Below are positions 15,551 through 24,215 of a stretch of DNA of 27,814 nucleotides, one piece after another. Within the stretch, counting starts at the first letter, position 1. Each line of letters opens with the position of its first letter. The stretch is from an uncultured Coprococcus sp. (lineage in GTDB: Bacteria; Bacillota; Clostridia; Lachnospirales; Lachnospiraceae): assembly GCA_900548215.1 (NCBI GenBank), contig URJI01000029.1, positions 1-27,814 of the forward strand. Direction: 5' to 3'. The translations under genes were made by a program, and so were the position numbers. The notes below the pieces were generated by a model, which did no database searches, was not told the origin of the DNA, and saw nothing but the letters and a program-made list of their open reading frames with translations.

Positions 15551-16134
15551 GGCAGATTTTTTACAAGTACCGCCCCTGCTATTCCTATGCACACGCCTGC
15601 TATCGTTCCTGATATACATAGCACCGGAATATAGAGCATTATATTCCCACTTTTCATGAGTAGTGCAGCCACTATAACCTGTCCTGCATTGTGGCTCACA
15701 GCACCTGCTATACTCACACCGGCCAGTCCAAACAAATCAAGCTTTTTACAAATCATCATCACTGTCAGACTAAAAACTGCACCGGCAATGCTGTACATCA
15801 TCACTGCCATGTTGCCAAACAACAGAGATGAAAGAAAGATCCTCACCATTGACACAAGCCAGGCATCCCCTGAAGACATCCTGTACATCACAACTATCGC
15901 AGCCAGATTTGCAAGTCCAAGCTTCACTCCGGGAACAGCTATATTCACAGGTATGAAAGATTCGAGATACGAAAGAACCATAGCAACAGCTATAAACATA
16001 CCCAGATATGCAGTTCTTGCCGCAGTCCATCTCCTATCATCAGCTGTCCCGCTTATATTACGCTCTTTTTTTTCTGATAACCTATCACCCGGGGCAACAT
16101 CTTCTCCCCTGTTTTTTCTTCCAAATGAATCCAT
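15535..16134 (-). CDS. Gx transporter family membrane protein (Hpre_diP_synt_I)
   Basis: A 199-residue membrane protein. A polar N-terminal segment of about 35 residues is followed by five to six helices beginning ARTAYLGMFIAVAMVLSYLE. The stretch FIPVNIAVPGVKLGLANLAA is the hallmark of the Gx transporter family, older name heptaprenyl diphosphate synthase component I, an ECF S-component-like fold. Such genes occur next to apbE and NusG-II genes in Rnf-bearing Clostridia, as here, which suggests a link to flavin or quinone supply; the substrate is not proven. The frame begins with a GTG seven codons upstream, but the ATG at 16134 has GGAG 8 bases before it. The stop codon lies inside the terminator hairpin. 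Confidence 0.85.
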   Translation of the reverse strand: MDSFGRKNRGEDVAPGDRLSEKKERNISGTADDRRWTAARTAYLGMFIAVAMVLSYLESFIPVNIAVPGVKLGLANLAAIVVMYRMSSGDAWLVSMVRIFLSSLLFGNMAVMMYSIAGAVFSLTVMMICKKLDLFGLAGVSIAGAVSHNAGQVIVAALLMKSGNIMLYIPVLCISGTIAGVCIGIAGAVLVKNLPNLGK

Positions 16135-16171
16135 GATCCAATCTCCATATCGCACAGATACTGTAAACGGC

Positions 16172-16552
16172 TTATTTTATATCATAATCATTCTTCTTGT
16201 CATTATGAACCTCTATCACGAGCTTATGGGGCAGACATGTTATGGTCTCTCCCGACCGGCTCACACCGCCCATATTCACACATATCTTATCCGGGCAGTC
16301 CGCTTCAGACACACGTATCTCCCCGCCTTCCACTACAACCGTATTGGTGCCATATGATGTGTCAAATAAATAAATGTCATCCCTTGTCATATCTATCGTC
16401 TGAACCAGGCTTCCATCTACATAGACCTCCGCCTCATTTCCAGGCTTAAGATTATTCTTTATCAAAATGAAACTTCCGGCTCCCAGAATCATAAGCACCA
16501 AAAACAATATTGCATCCCGTCTTTTTATAATTTTACCTTCTTGTCTGTTCAT
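16172..16552 (-). CDS. NusG domain II-containing membrane-anchored protein
   Basis: A 126-residue protein with one N-terminal helix (about 13-31) and an outward-facing NusG-II domain. The diagnostic motif is CPDKICVNMG (about 86-95) followed by CLPHKLVIEV. Despite the name it does not resemble transcription factor NusG as a whole. Genes of this family sit beside apbE, Rnf and FMN-binding proteins in many Clostridia, and the two conserved cysteines suggest a redox or metal role; the function is not established. It starts 14 bases after the apbE stop and precedes the Gx transporter, so the three are one operon. Confidence 0.85.
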   Translation of the reverse strand: MNRQEGKIIKRRDAILFLVLMILGAGSFILIKNNLKPGNEAEVYVDGSLVQTIDMTRDDIYLFDTSYGTNTVVVEGGEIRVSEADCPDKICVNMGGVSRSGETITCLPHKLVIEVHNDKKNDYDIK

Positions 16553-16566
16553 CTGATACCGCCTTA

Positions 16567-17619
16567 TCAGTCATCTGCAATAGTATATCCTGAAGCAGTC
16601 ATATTGAAACTGCTCTTTAAGTCATCACTCACATACACTCTTTTCTCATCGTCTATGATGACCGCCTTCGCTCCATACTGAGCCACAAGCTTCATGGCGT
16701 CATCCCTGTCAAGCAGCATACAGAGCGTGGACAGTGCATCGCTTGTGAGTCCATCATCGCACACGACTGTGGCTGCTATAGTATGTGTCCATGCCGGATA
16801 GCCTGTATCAGGATCAAGTATGTGATGATATCTCTTGCCATTCACCATGAAATACTTCTCATAATCACCTGAGGTTGAGATAAATGCAGTCTTTCCAGCC
16901 GGAATACTTACCGTTCCAAGAACAGTTCCCTCCGAATTTCTGGGATCCTTCACCCCCACCTTCCAGCACTCTCCATCCGGCTTGCTTCCATAGACAACTA
17001 TACTTCCCCCCAACGCTATACACGCACCTGTCGCATCAGAATCCTTTAGATAGTCCGCCGCAAGGTCACATCCGTAGCCTTTCCCCACAGCCCCAAGATC
17101 GAGCATCATGCCAGAATCTGCTATATTCACAAAATCAGAATCCACACTCACATTTGTCCCGTCAACTTTCTTCAGTGCTGCGTCTATATCTACCTTATCC
17201 GGAATGACTGATCTGCCATCTTCTATCCCCCACACCTCTGCCAGAGGTCTTATGGTTATATCAAGCTTATCATCCCCAGCCGCAGATATCTGCAATGTCC
17301 TACCAATTATATCCGCCAACTCATCGCTGACCTTGTAATCTTCTCCTGCCTTATATCCAGCATTCAAAACCGCCAGTTCGGATTCAGGGGCACGCCATGA
17401 CAACACACTTTTATCAAGGGTCTCCTCAGCATCTGCTATATCATCTATGATACTGTCGCCATCTGAGCCGTATACCGTAAAAGATGCCGCAGTTCCCATC
17501 ACTATCGTATTCCTGGTATACTGCGTCTTCTGTCTGTTTTTCACTCCACTCCATATCACCATAGCGACGATTGCCGCAGCACATAATGCTGCGGCACATA
17601 TTCTGATAACTTTATTCAT
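16567..17619 (-). CDS. apbE: FAD:protein FMN transferase ApbE
   Basis: A 350-residue ApbE, which moves FMN from FAD onto a threonine of target proteins outside the membrane. An N-terminal signal anchor (about 4-24) has no clear lipobox, so membrane tethering rather than lipidation is likely. Motifs: DLGAVGKGYG (174-183), ALGGS (202-206), STSGDYE (248-254), HHILDPDTGYPA (265-276, Mg and flavin site) and TSDALST (292-298). Natural substrates are at hand: the RnfD and RnfG modules encoded just downstream carry flavinylation motifs. It begins 13 bases after the RelA/SpoT-domain gene and uses GAGG as ribosome binding site. No FMN riboswitch is seen. Confidence 0.95.
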   Translation of the reverse strand: MNKVIRICAAALCAAAIVAMVIWSGVKNRQKTQYTRNTIVMGTAASFTVYGSDGDSIIDDIADAEETLDKSVLSWRAPESELAVLNAGYKAGEDYKVSDELADIIGRTLQISAAGDDKLDITIRPLAEVWGIEDGRSVIPDKVDIDAALKKVDGTNVSVDSDFVNIADSGMMLDLGAVGKGYGCDLAADYLKDSDATGACIALGGSIVVYGSKPDGECWKVGVKDPRNSEGTVLGTVSIPAGKTAFISTSGDYEKYFMVNGKRYHHILDPDTGYPAWTHTIAATVVCDDGLTSDALSTLCMLLDRDDAMKLVAQYGAKAVIIDDEKRVYVSDDLKSSFNMTASGYTIADD

Positions 17620-17632
17620 CGTCCTGATACCT

Positions 17633-19429
17633 CTATTTCAGATATTCATCATGCACCTGTTCGCGGAGCGAATATCTGAATGATTTCTCATATTCTACAT
17701 TCTCATTTATACTGTGACTTACCTCTTCAAAGAAACTCTGATTGATTATATCCATTGAATAGAATATAGGATAATTGCTGTTCTTCTCCCACATCATAAC
17801 TCCGCCGTCAACAGATTCCTTGCCATACTCATCCTCGTATCTCTTCTTGCAGTCGCCGCTGCACAGATATACATGACAGAGTCCATTCAAAGTCTTCTTG
17901 AGCATATCAGTTCTCAATATGTAACCATCACAGTCTATCGCCCAATCCGGTATCACATCAGGTTTTACGATAACGATAACCGGCATATGTCTGTCCGGAC
18001 TTTCAACTATATCGCTTAGACTATCATAGTCAATCTCCTGAGGGCTTGTACCTTCCTCCATAACAATTCCAGCATCCACAAATCCTACCTGATTAAATAT
18101 ATCCTTCATAAACTTCGGCCGGTTATAGCGGCGTTCTTTCACATTGATAGTCTCACATATATTATTCACAGTAAGGTCATATATATCACCTGCCGCCACC
18201 ATATCCGCAGTTATATGCCATATAACTCCCGCCTCGGAATTGCTTATGTGCTGCAGATCCATATGAAAGCTGTCCTCGCTATAGGAGACATACACCTTGT
18301 AACCAATCGTGGAATAATCAATGTTCGTGAGTTCATCCGGCATCTGTGGAAATACCATATTGATATGTTCTCTCACCCAGCTATAGATTATCCCACAGGC
18401 TTTGTCATATCCTGTCTTTCGGATTCCAACCTTGTGATTATACACCACATTTGGAACCATCGGTTTGATCTCCGCCTTGAGTTCCGGTCTCACAGCCGGA
18501 ACGAACTGTTCCTTATCAAGCAGTCTTGATATGTAATCATTGTGTACTATCTCTTTGTTTATCAGATATATAACCCTGTCTGGAGTAAGCTCTTTGTGAT
18601 ATTTTTTGTTGAGTAGAATCTCCACAAGCTCTCTCTTCGTAACCTGATGGAACTGAGCCACTATATCAGGATTTTTGTCCAGATACTCACGTAGTTCAGG
18701 CTTCAACGGATCCTGTGTGATCCTGAGCCTGTACTTGCTCCTGATCGCATTCTCCCAGTTTTTCTCCTTGTACTGCGAATCATGTATGCTGTTAAATATC
18801 TGTATAATAGACCAGTCACACAACTCAAGATTAGCTATTATGCTGTTCATAACTCTGGACAGATCTTCATGTCCTGTCCAGAGGTCAGTCTCTCTGGAAT
18901 CCGATCCAAGTTTATATTTGTACCGCATCTCATGCTCTATCTCATGCCAACCCTCGAACAGAACTGTTCTGAGCTGAACCTCAAATGTCTGATCAAAAGG
19001 CTTGTTCCACACACTGGCCGGAATATTTCTCAGATATTTGCTCGGTATCCTGAATACACCGTTACACTTCTGAGCCTCAAATTTGTTCTCCTCATTCTTG
19101 GTCTTGGACCAATTGTCCAGAAGAAATGTCTCCTCAAGTATCTTCTCACATATATCCATATCCTCAAGATAAAATAAGTTGATTCGGATACCTATGATAT
19201 CCTGTATCTTTCTTCCGCCTTCCTGCATGGAATACTTTCCTGTCTCAAGCTTGTGAAGCAGTGATGACTCGGATTTTATTCTGGATGTGCTGTTAAAATA
19301 TATACCTGCATTGTTAAGCTTAGTGACAAGCGTATTGAGAAGGCTCATCTTTACATTGTTTATCTCTTCTATCTCCTGTTCCTGCAACAGCTTTTCTTCA
19401 CTGTTATAGTCGTAGATATTATAATCCAT
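17633..19429 (-). CDS. RelA/SpoT-domain protein with large uncharacterised C-terminal region
   Basis: A 598-residue protein. Residues 30-175 resemble the alarmone synthetase fold: R50/K52/S56/K60 in SRIKSESSLLHKL, QDIIGIRINLFYLED with D77 and R82, EVQLRT with E150 and R154, and WHEIEHEMRYK (161-171). The G-loop motif normally seen as GYxSxH before EVQxRT is replaced by NGVFRIPSKY, so (p)ppGpp synthesis is uncertain. Residues 175-310 are helical. From about 325 to 560 lies a region I cannot assign, with GVIWHITADM, MPVIVIVKPDVIPDW, LNGLCHVYLCSG and DGGVMMWE. There is no signal or membrane helix. AAAGGA lies 8 bases before the start. Its stop is 13 bases before apbE, implying cotranscription. 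Alternatives are a nucleotide-modifying stress or defence enzyme or a non-catalytic sensor. Confidence 0.7.
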   Translation of the reverse strand: MDYNIYDYNSEEKLLQEQEIEEINNVKMSLLNTLVTKLNNAGIYFNSTSRIKSESSLLHKLETGKYSMQEGGRKIQDIIGIRINLFYLEDMDICEKILEETFLLDNWSKTKNEENKFEAQKCNGVFRIPSKYLRNIPASVWNKPFDQTFEVQLRTVLFEGWHEIEHEMRYKYKLGSDSRETDLWTGHEDLSRVMNSIIANLELCDWSIIQIFNSIHDSQYKEKNWENAIRSKYRLRITQDPLKPELREYLDKNPDIVAQFHQVTKRELVEILLNKKYHKELTPDRVIYLINKEIVHNDYISRLLDKEQFVPAVRPELKAEIKPMVPNVVYNHKVGIRKTGYDKACGIIYSWVREHINMVFPQMPDELTNIDYSTIGYKVYVSYSEDSFHMDLQHISNSEAGVIWHITADMVAAGDIYDLTVNNICETINVKERRYNRPKFMKDIFNQVGFVDAGIVMEEGTSPQEIDYDSLSDIVESPDRHMPVIVIVKPDVIPDWAIDCDGYILRTDMLKKTLNGLCHVYLCSGDCKKRYEDEYGKESVDGGVMMWEKNSNYPIFYSMDIINQSFFEEVSHSINENVEYEKSFRYSLREQVHDEYLK

Positions 19430-19474
19430 TTCACCATTCCTTTATTATGTGTTTGTTTTGCCCATTTGAAAAAC

Positions 19475-19483
19475 ATTATAACA
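19475..19483 (-). promoter_or_regulatory. Extended -10 promoter of the RelA/SpoT-apbE operon
   Basis: On the minus strand TGTTATAAT gives a perfect TATAAT (19480-19475) with an upstream TG. No good -35 is seen. It lies about 45 bases before the start codon at 19429. Confidence 0.55.
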
Positions 19484-19565
19484 TAAATATTGTGTATTTT
19501 GCTTAAAACATTATGAACTTTTTATAAAAATCAGTGCAATTCTTCTTATATACCACCCACTTCAC

Positions 19566-19621
19566 CCCTCAACATAAAATAATATACTCTTCTTGCGCAA
19601 ATTGAGGGTTATCTATATAAT
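19566..19621 (+). promoter_or_regulatory. Promoter of the ABC-F gene with overlapping inverted repeat
   Basis: TTGCGC (19593-19598) and a perfect TATAAT (19616-19621) are separated by 17 bases. CCCTCAA (19566-19572) and TTGAGGG (19602-19608) form an inverted repeat whose right arm lies within the spacer, a possible repressor site. Confidence 0.7.
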
Positions 19622-19627
19622 TGTCTG

Positions 19628-19675
19628 TGTGCAAAGCACATTTATATATCTGATACAGCCCTATTTATGGCTGTA
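19628..19675 (+). promoter_or_regulatory. Short structured leader of the ABC-F gene
   Basis: Between the predicted transcription start and the start codon two hairpins can form: TGTGC/GCACA (19628-19640) and TACAGCC/GGCTGTA (19654-19675). The ABC-F leader is about 70 bases long. Some ABC-F resistance genes are controlled by leader attenuation, but no T tract or clear leader peptide is present here, so control is only a possibility. Confidence 0.35.
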
Positions 19676-19696
19676 CATACGAATGAGAGGTTAATT

Positions 19697-21628
19697 ATGA
19701 TTTTAGACTGTCAGAACATCTGTAAGTCATTTGGCACAGATGTCATATTGGACAATATTTCATTTCATCTGGAAGAAAAGGAGAAAATGGCCATTGTAGG
19801 GATAAACGGCGCGGGAAAAACCACTCTCCTCAAAATAATAATGGGTGAAGAATCCGCAGACTCCGGCCAGGTTATCATATCAAAGGACAGAACCATAGGA
19901 TATCTGTCACAGTATCAGGAGAATAATCTGAACACAACGGTCAGAGGTGTCATGATGGACGCACTGAAACCGATTCTGGAACTGCAGGACAAGATGAGGG
20001 AAATGGAACAGACCATGGAACATCTATCTGGTGAGGAATTACAGAAGGCCTTGGATCTGTATAACAGATACACCCATGAATTTGAATACAAGAATGGCTA
20101 TAGCTGTGAGAGTGAGGCAAATGGAGTGCTGAAAGGACTTGGCTTCTCAAAGGAAGACTATGACAGACACACAGATTCTTTGTCAGGAGGCCAGAGAACA
20201 CGTCTGGCACTTGGACGTCTTCTCATGGTAAAGCCCGATATAATCATACTCGACGAGCCTACAAACCACCTCGATATGGAATCCATCTCCTGGCTTGAGG
20301 GTTTCCTGGCTTCATATCAGGGAAGTGTCATCATCGTATCACATGACCGTTACTTCCTCGACAAAATTGTCACCAAGATAGTCGAGCTCGACAATGGACA
20401 CGGTCAGGTATATAGCGGCAATTACACATATTTTGCGCATAAGCGGGCTGAGATCAGGGAAAATATGATGAAGGCATACCTTAATCAACAGCAGGAAATA
20501 AAGCACCAGGAGGAGGTCATCACAAAGCTCAAACAGTTCAATCGTGAGAAATCCATCAAGCGTGCTGAGAGCCGTGAGAAGATGCTGTCAAGGATTGACC
20601 GTCTGGACAAACCTACAGAAGTTGCATCCGAGATGAGACTTACATTAGAGCCAAACATACTAAGCGGAGAAGACGTGCTCACTATTGAACATCTGTCCAA
20701 GAGTTTTGGCGATCACAACCTTTTCACTGATATAGATATGGACATCAAGCGGGGTGAACATGTCGCCCTCATCGGAGGAAACGGAACAGGAAAAACCACC
20801 ATCCTCAAGATGATAAACAAGATTGTGCCAAAGGATTCAGGAGCCATCATCCTCGGGTCACGCGTAAAGATCGGCTACTACGATCAGGAACACCAGGTAC
20901 TGACCATGTCCAATACCATATTTGACGAGATCAGCGACGCATATCCCGATCTGTCCAATACACGTATCAGAAATGTACTTGCAGCATTTCTGTTCACAGG
21001 GGAAGATGTGTTCAAGAAGATACAGGATCTCTCAGGTGGCGAAAGGGGGCGTGTGTCCCTTGCAAAACTCATGCTGTCCTCTGCTAACTTTCTCATCCTT
21101 GATGAGCCGACAAACCACCTTGATATCACATCCAAAGAGATACTGGAAAACGCCATAAGAAATTACACTGGCACCGTTTTATATGTATCCCATGACAGAT
21201 ACTTTATCAACCAGACGGCAACCAGAATTATAGAACTCAAGGATAAGCAGCTCACCAATTATATAGGTAACTACGACTACTACGAATCACACAAGATTAT
21301 TGACAGCAACTCTGCCGGCAGTCCATTCACACCTATAAGTGGCGTCCATGAAGAAAAACCGTCTGCAGCCATATCCCAGGCAAAGCTCTCCTGGCAGGAA
21401 AGCAAAGCTGAAGCTGCAAGAAAGCGCAAAAAGGCGAATGATATAAAGAAAATTGAAGAGGCAATAGAAAAACTCGAAAACAGGATATCCGAGATAGATG
21501 AGCAGTTCCTTCTCCCTGAAAATGCGACAAATGTAGCATTGCTGAACAACCTCACACAGGATCGATCCTCAGCCGAATCAGAACTTGAGGAATTATACAA
21601 TAGATGGGAAACCCTATCTGAAGAGTAA
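19697..21628 (+). CDS. ABC-F family ATPase (translation factor/ribosome protection type)
   Basis: A 643-residue soluble protein with two ABC domains and no membrane part. Domain 1: GINGAGKTT (35-43), LSGGQRTRLAL, IIILDEPTNHLD, SHDRYFLD. Domain 2: GGNGTGKTT, LSGGERGRVSL, FLILDEPTNHLD, SHDRYFIN. Both glutamates of LDEP are intact. An arm-like insertion interrupts domain 1, and a charged interdomain linker (KHQEEVITKLKQFNREKSIK region) matches the ribosome-contacting P-site motif. A coiled-coil C-terminus of about 80 residues follows. Size and layout resemble YdiF/Uup-like housekeeping members more than dedicated resistance proteins. The frame opens at 19667; the ATG at 19697 has AGAGG 6 bases upstream and the family's usual MILxxxN start. 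Confidence 0.9.
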   Translation: MILDCQNICKSFGTDVILDNISFHLEEKEKMAIVGINGAGKTTLLKIIMGEESADSGQVIISKDRTIGYLSQYQENNLNTTVRGVMMDALKPILELQDKMREMEQTMEHLSGEELQKALDLYNRYTHEFEYKNGYSCESEANGVLKGLGFSKEDYDRHTDSLSGGQRTRLALGRLLMVKPDIIILDEPTNHLDMESISWLEGFLASYQGSVIIVSHDRYFLDKIVTKIVELDNGHGQVYSGNYTYFAHKRAEIRENMMKAYLNQQQEIKHQEEVITKLKQFNREKSIKRAESREKMLSRIDRLDKPTEVASEMRLTLEPNILSGEDVLTIEHLSKSFGDHNLFTDIDMDIKRGEHVALIGGNGTGKTTILKMINKIVPKDSGAIILGSRVKIGYYDQEHQVLTMSNTIFDEISDAYPDLSNTRIRNVLAAFLFTGEDVFKKIQDLSGGERGRVSLAKLMLSSANFLILDEPTNHLDITSKEILENAIRNYTGTVLYVSHDRYFINQTATRIIELKDKQLTNYIGNYDYYESHKIIDSNSAGSPFTPISGVHEEKPSAAISQAKLSWQESKAEAARKRKKANDIKKIEEAIEKLENRISEIDEQFLLPENATNVALLNNLTQDRSSAESELEELYNRWETLSEE

Positions 21629-21634
21629 TAACAC

Positions 21635-21683
21635 AAAAAGCAAGTGCAGATACACTTATCATTTGTATCTGTACTTGCTTTTT
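21635..21683. terminator. Bidirectional intrinsic terminator
   Basis: A 20-bp stem with one G-T pair: the arm starting AAAAAGCAAGTGCAG (21635-21654) pairs with the arm ending ACTTGCTTTTT (21664-21683), with a 9-base loop. T tracts follow on both strands. It serves the ABC-F gene from the left and the NlpC/P60-like gene from the right. Confidence 0.92.
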
Positions 21684-21746
21684 CTATGATATGTTATGAT
21701 ATTTTTCGTTCTAGCCCTGTTGTATGTCTGTATATCATTATTGCAT

Positions 21747-24188
21747 CTATCTGATGTGTATTATCTTCTTCGCATACTGTCCCGAAAGGTCATATGCAGA
21801 ATTGCTTATGTACACCTCATCACTGCTTCCCATACCACCCTGAAGCACCCAGTACTCAGGTTTATTTCCGCTTGATGATCCCCAGTCACGCACACTCTTC
21901 TCACTCACACTGGATAATATGCCAAGTTTTTTCAAATATACTTTAAGCTCTGATGCACTCCTGAATTTTCCAAAATAGATTCCCACATGTGTAGGCTCTC
22001 CATTCGTATAATATACGATCACATCCCCCGGCTTAAGAGCAGCATATGAGAAATTCTCACGATTCGCTGTAAGATTATATTCCTTTGAAGTCATCCAGTT
22101 TCCACCGTTTGACAATACAGCCATAGCAGTCACTTTCCTGAGTGCCCAGTCAGAACACATATTGCTGGAGTTGATCACAAATCCACCCTTGGCAAAGCTT
22201 GTGTACTTCAACGTACGGTCTATGGACGGATCTGTGCTTCCCGCATATCTGAGCGCATTTGCAACAAATACATTGCAGTATATTCCTGTCTTACCAAGAT
22301 ACATTCTGGTGACTCTCTTCATCCAGTCATCATAGTTCCAGCTCGCCTCTTCTATCATGAAACATCTGCCATAGCTGTCAAATACATACTCCACACTCTC
22401 AACTGTACGGCTGGTGGATTTCAGGCATCTGCCATTTGCTGCGCTGTAATAATACACAGCCTTGCCATTTATCACAGCCCTCTTAAGGCCCGCACTGTGC
22501 TTGTTCAACAGTGTTCCTCTGCTGTATATTGAATACCCTATACTCTTATTGTAGTACACATACTCAGTCACCCTGCCATTCGTGTCCACATAAGCAGAAC
22601 TGAACTGATCTATCGTATGCCATCCGGATGTTCTCACCACTCTTCCGGCCTTGTTGAAATAGTAATATCCACCTGGAACGTAAAGCACACAGTTTGTCTT
22701 TGTTACCCAGCAGCCGTTTGAATATACTCTGTATGTATCCGCATATCCGGGAACAGAATGTGTGCTCCTGTAAAATATGATATCAGAATACCCCATATCA
22801 CCAATGTGGACAAGCAGGTCATTAAAACCAGGAAGCCACAATGTACCCGATGGCACCCAGCCATCTTCGCTGGCTATGTAGCACTTATATCTTATTCCAA
22901 CTGCCTTGACAAGATACGTCGCCTGTCCATTTTTCAGGTAATATCTGACCCCGTCAGTCTTTTCATACCATCTTGTGCCCTTGTACTTAAGTCCCTTGAC
23001 AAAATAAATATATTTTCCGTTTACATTGTATAAACCTGTTGTGTCACTATGCCACTTTCCCGCCGTATATATGTACAATCTTCCGGCATAATCAGTGTTG
23101 GAGAAATCCTCAGAATAAAATACTTTTGAAGCCTTGCTGCTGCTCGAAAAATAAAACTCATAGTCACCGGTGACCACCCACTGTGATTTCAGCGCCACAC
23201 CATTGCTTCCAAGATAATAAAAATCATCACCAACCTGTTTTAAAGCGTTTTTCACTGGTATACCGGCCTCATAGAAATACACATTATCACCGACTTTTCT
23301 CACGCCGGACTTAGCATTTCCATTCTTATCATATAGCACCTTTATATTCACTATCGTAACAGCCTTATTGCACACAAGCGTTCTTGTAGTTCCCAAGTAA
23401 CTGTAACATTTCTCACCTTGATATGTGTTTACCACATGGCCCTCAAACAACTGTAAATATTTCACAGAGGCTGTCCCCAGACTGTTCAATATATCATCCT
23501 CTGTAAGCTGGGTAACAGGTGACGCACTGCCATATTTATACCAGCCATCAGCAACCACCTGCTTTCCACTGACAAAATACTCATAATTGCCATCATGTGT
23601 GAACACTCCTGTCGTCGGCTGGCCAGCCTTATAATATGTGCCCTTATAATAACCTGTCATACTGACCGAGTAATCCGATGCAAATGTAAACTGTCTGAGT
23701 TCCACATTTGCCCCGTTCTTAACGCTTAAAGTAACGCACCGCTTAGCTGAATTATAGTTCTTTGACTCGAGCATATCGAAACTTGTATCAGTATAGCTTC
23801 CATTGTATTCCACATTGTCATCGCTGTCATCTGCAGCCACCAGGTAGAACTTAGTTCCATACTTTATCAGTGCATACGTTATCATGGTATCAGAGTCTTC
23901 TCCTGATCCTATAAAATAACTCTTTCCCTCTGCAAAGCTGAGTCTGAACATTCCATCGGTGGAATTGGAGAAAACATATGTCTTTTTGTTTATAGTAAGT
24001 TTCTTCTCCTCCACAACACCTGCCGGAACTGCCGCATCAGTGTCAGTCTGCGCAGCAAAAACCTTTACAGCTCCATATGATCCTATAAATGCACACGCCG
24101 CCACCGCAATCGTGATGATAATAAATGCCAGCACACTTCTCTTCATTTTATTTTTATTTCTATGTATATATCGCATTACTATATTCAT
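21747..24188 (-). CDS. Secreted cell-wall protein with cell-wall-binding-like repeats and NlpC/P60-like domain
   Basis: An 813-residue extracellular or cell-surface protein. An N-terminal hydrophobic segment (about 17-39) ending in AVKVFAAQ is a signal peptide or anchor. A long middle (about 60-610) is rich in Tyr, Gly and Trp with irregular repeats of choline/glucan-binding type (GWYKYG, KYIYFVKG, VRYYLKNG, GYYYFNKAGRV, AVYYYSAANGRC). The C-terminal part looks like an NlpC/P60 cysteine peptidase: C638 in YCNVFVANALRYAG, LKPGDVIVYY, then H734 in THVGIYFGK. It probably cuts or remodels peptidoglycan. AAAGGAGG lies only 4 bases before the chosen ATG and overlaps an alternative ATG seven codons upstream, so 24188 is preferred. 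It follows the YhaN-like gene by 27 bases, an odd partner. Confidence 0.8.
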   Translation of the reverse strand: MNIVMRYIHRNKNKMKRSVLAFIIITIAVAACAFIGSYGAVKVFAAQTDTDAAVPAGVVEEKKLTINKKTYVFSNSTDGMFRLSFAEGKSYFIGSGEDSDTMITYALIKYGTKFYLVAADDSDDNVEYNGSYTDTSFDMLESKNYNSAKRCVTLSVKNGANVELRQFTFASDYSVSMTGYYKGTYYKAGQPTTGVFTHDGNYEYFVSGKQVVADGWYKYGSASPVTQLTEDDILNSLGTASVKYLQLFEGHVVNTYQGEKCYSYLGTTRTLVCNKAVTIVNIKVLYDKNGNAKSGVRKVGDNVYFYEAGIPVKNALKQVGDDFYYLGSNGVALKSQWVVTGDYEFYFSSSSKASKVFYSEDFSNTDYAGRLYIYTAGKWHSDTTGLYNVNGKYIYFVKGLKYKGTRWYEKTDGVRYYLKNGQATYLVKAVGIRYKCYIASEDGWVPSGTLWLPGFNDLLVHIGDMGYSDIIFYRSTHSVPGYADTYRVYSNGCWVTKTNCVLYVPGGYYYFNKAGRVVRTSGWHTIDQFSSAYVDTNGRVTEYVYYNKSIGYSIYSRGTLLNKHSAGLKRAVINGKAVYYYSAANGRCLKSTSRTVESVEYVFDSYGRCFMIEEASWNYDDWMKRVTRMYLGKTGIYCNVFVANALRYAGSTDPSIDRTLKYTSFAKGGFVINSSNMCSDWALRKVTAMAVLSNGGNWMTSKEYNLTANRENFSYAALKPGDVIVYYTNGEPTHVGIYFGKFRSASELKVYLKKLGILSSVSEKSVRDWGSSSGNKPEYWVLQGGMGSSDEVYISNSAYDLSGQYAKKIIHIR

Positions 24189-24215
24189 ACTTCCTCCTTT
24201 GAACACCAATCCATT

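Noticed and set aside
16135..16155. GTG start seven codons upstream for the Gx transporter
   Set aside because: It has no ribosome binding site, while the ATG at 16134 has GGAG at 8 bases.
17620..17632. FMN riboswitch in front of apbE
   Set aside because: The gap is only 13 bases and holds just the ribosome binding site; none of the conserved RFN elements is seen upstream of rnfC either.
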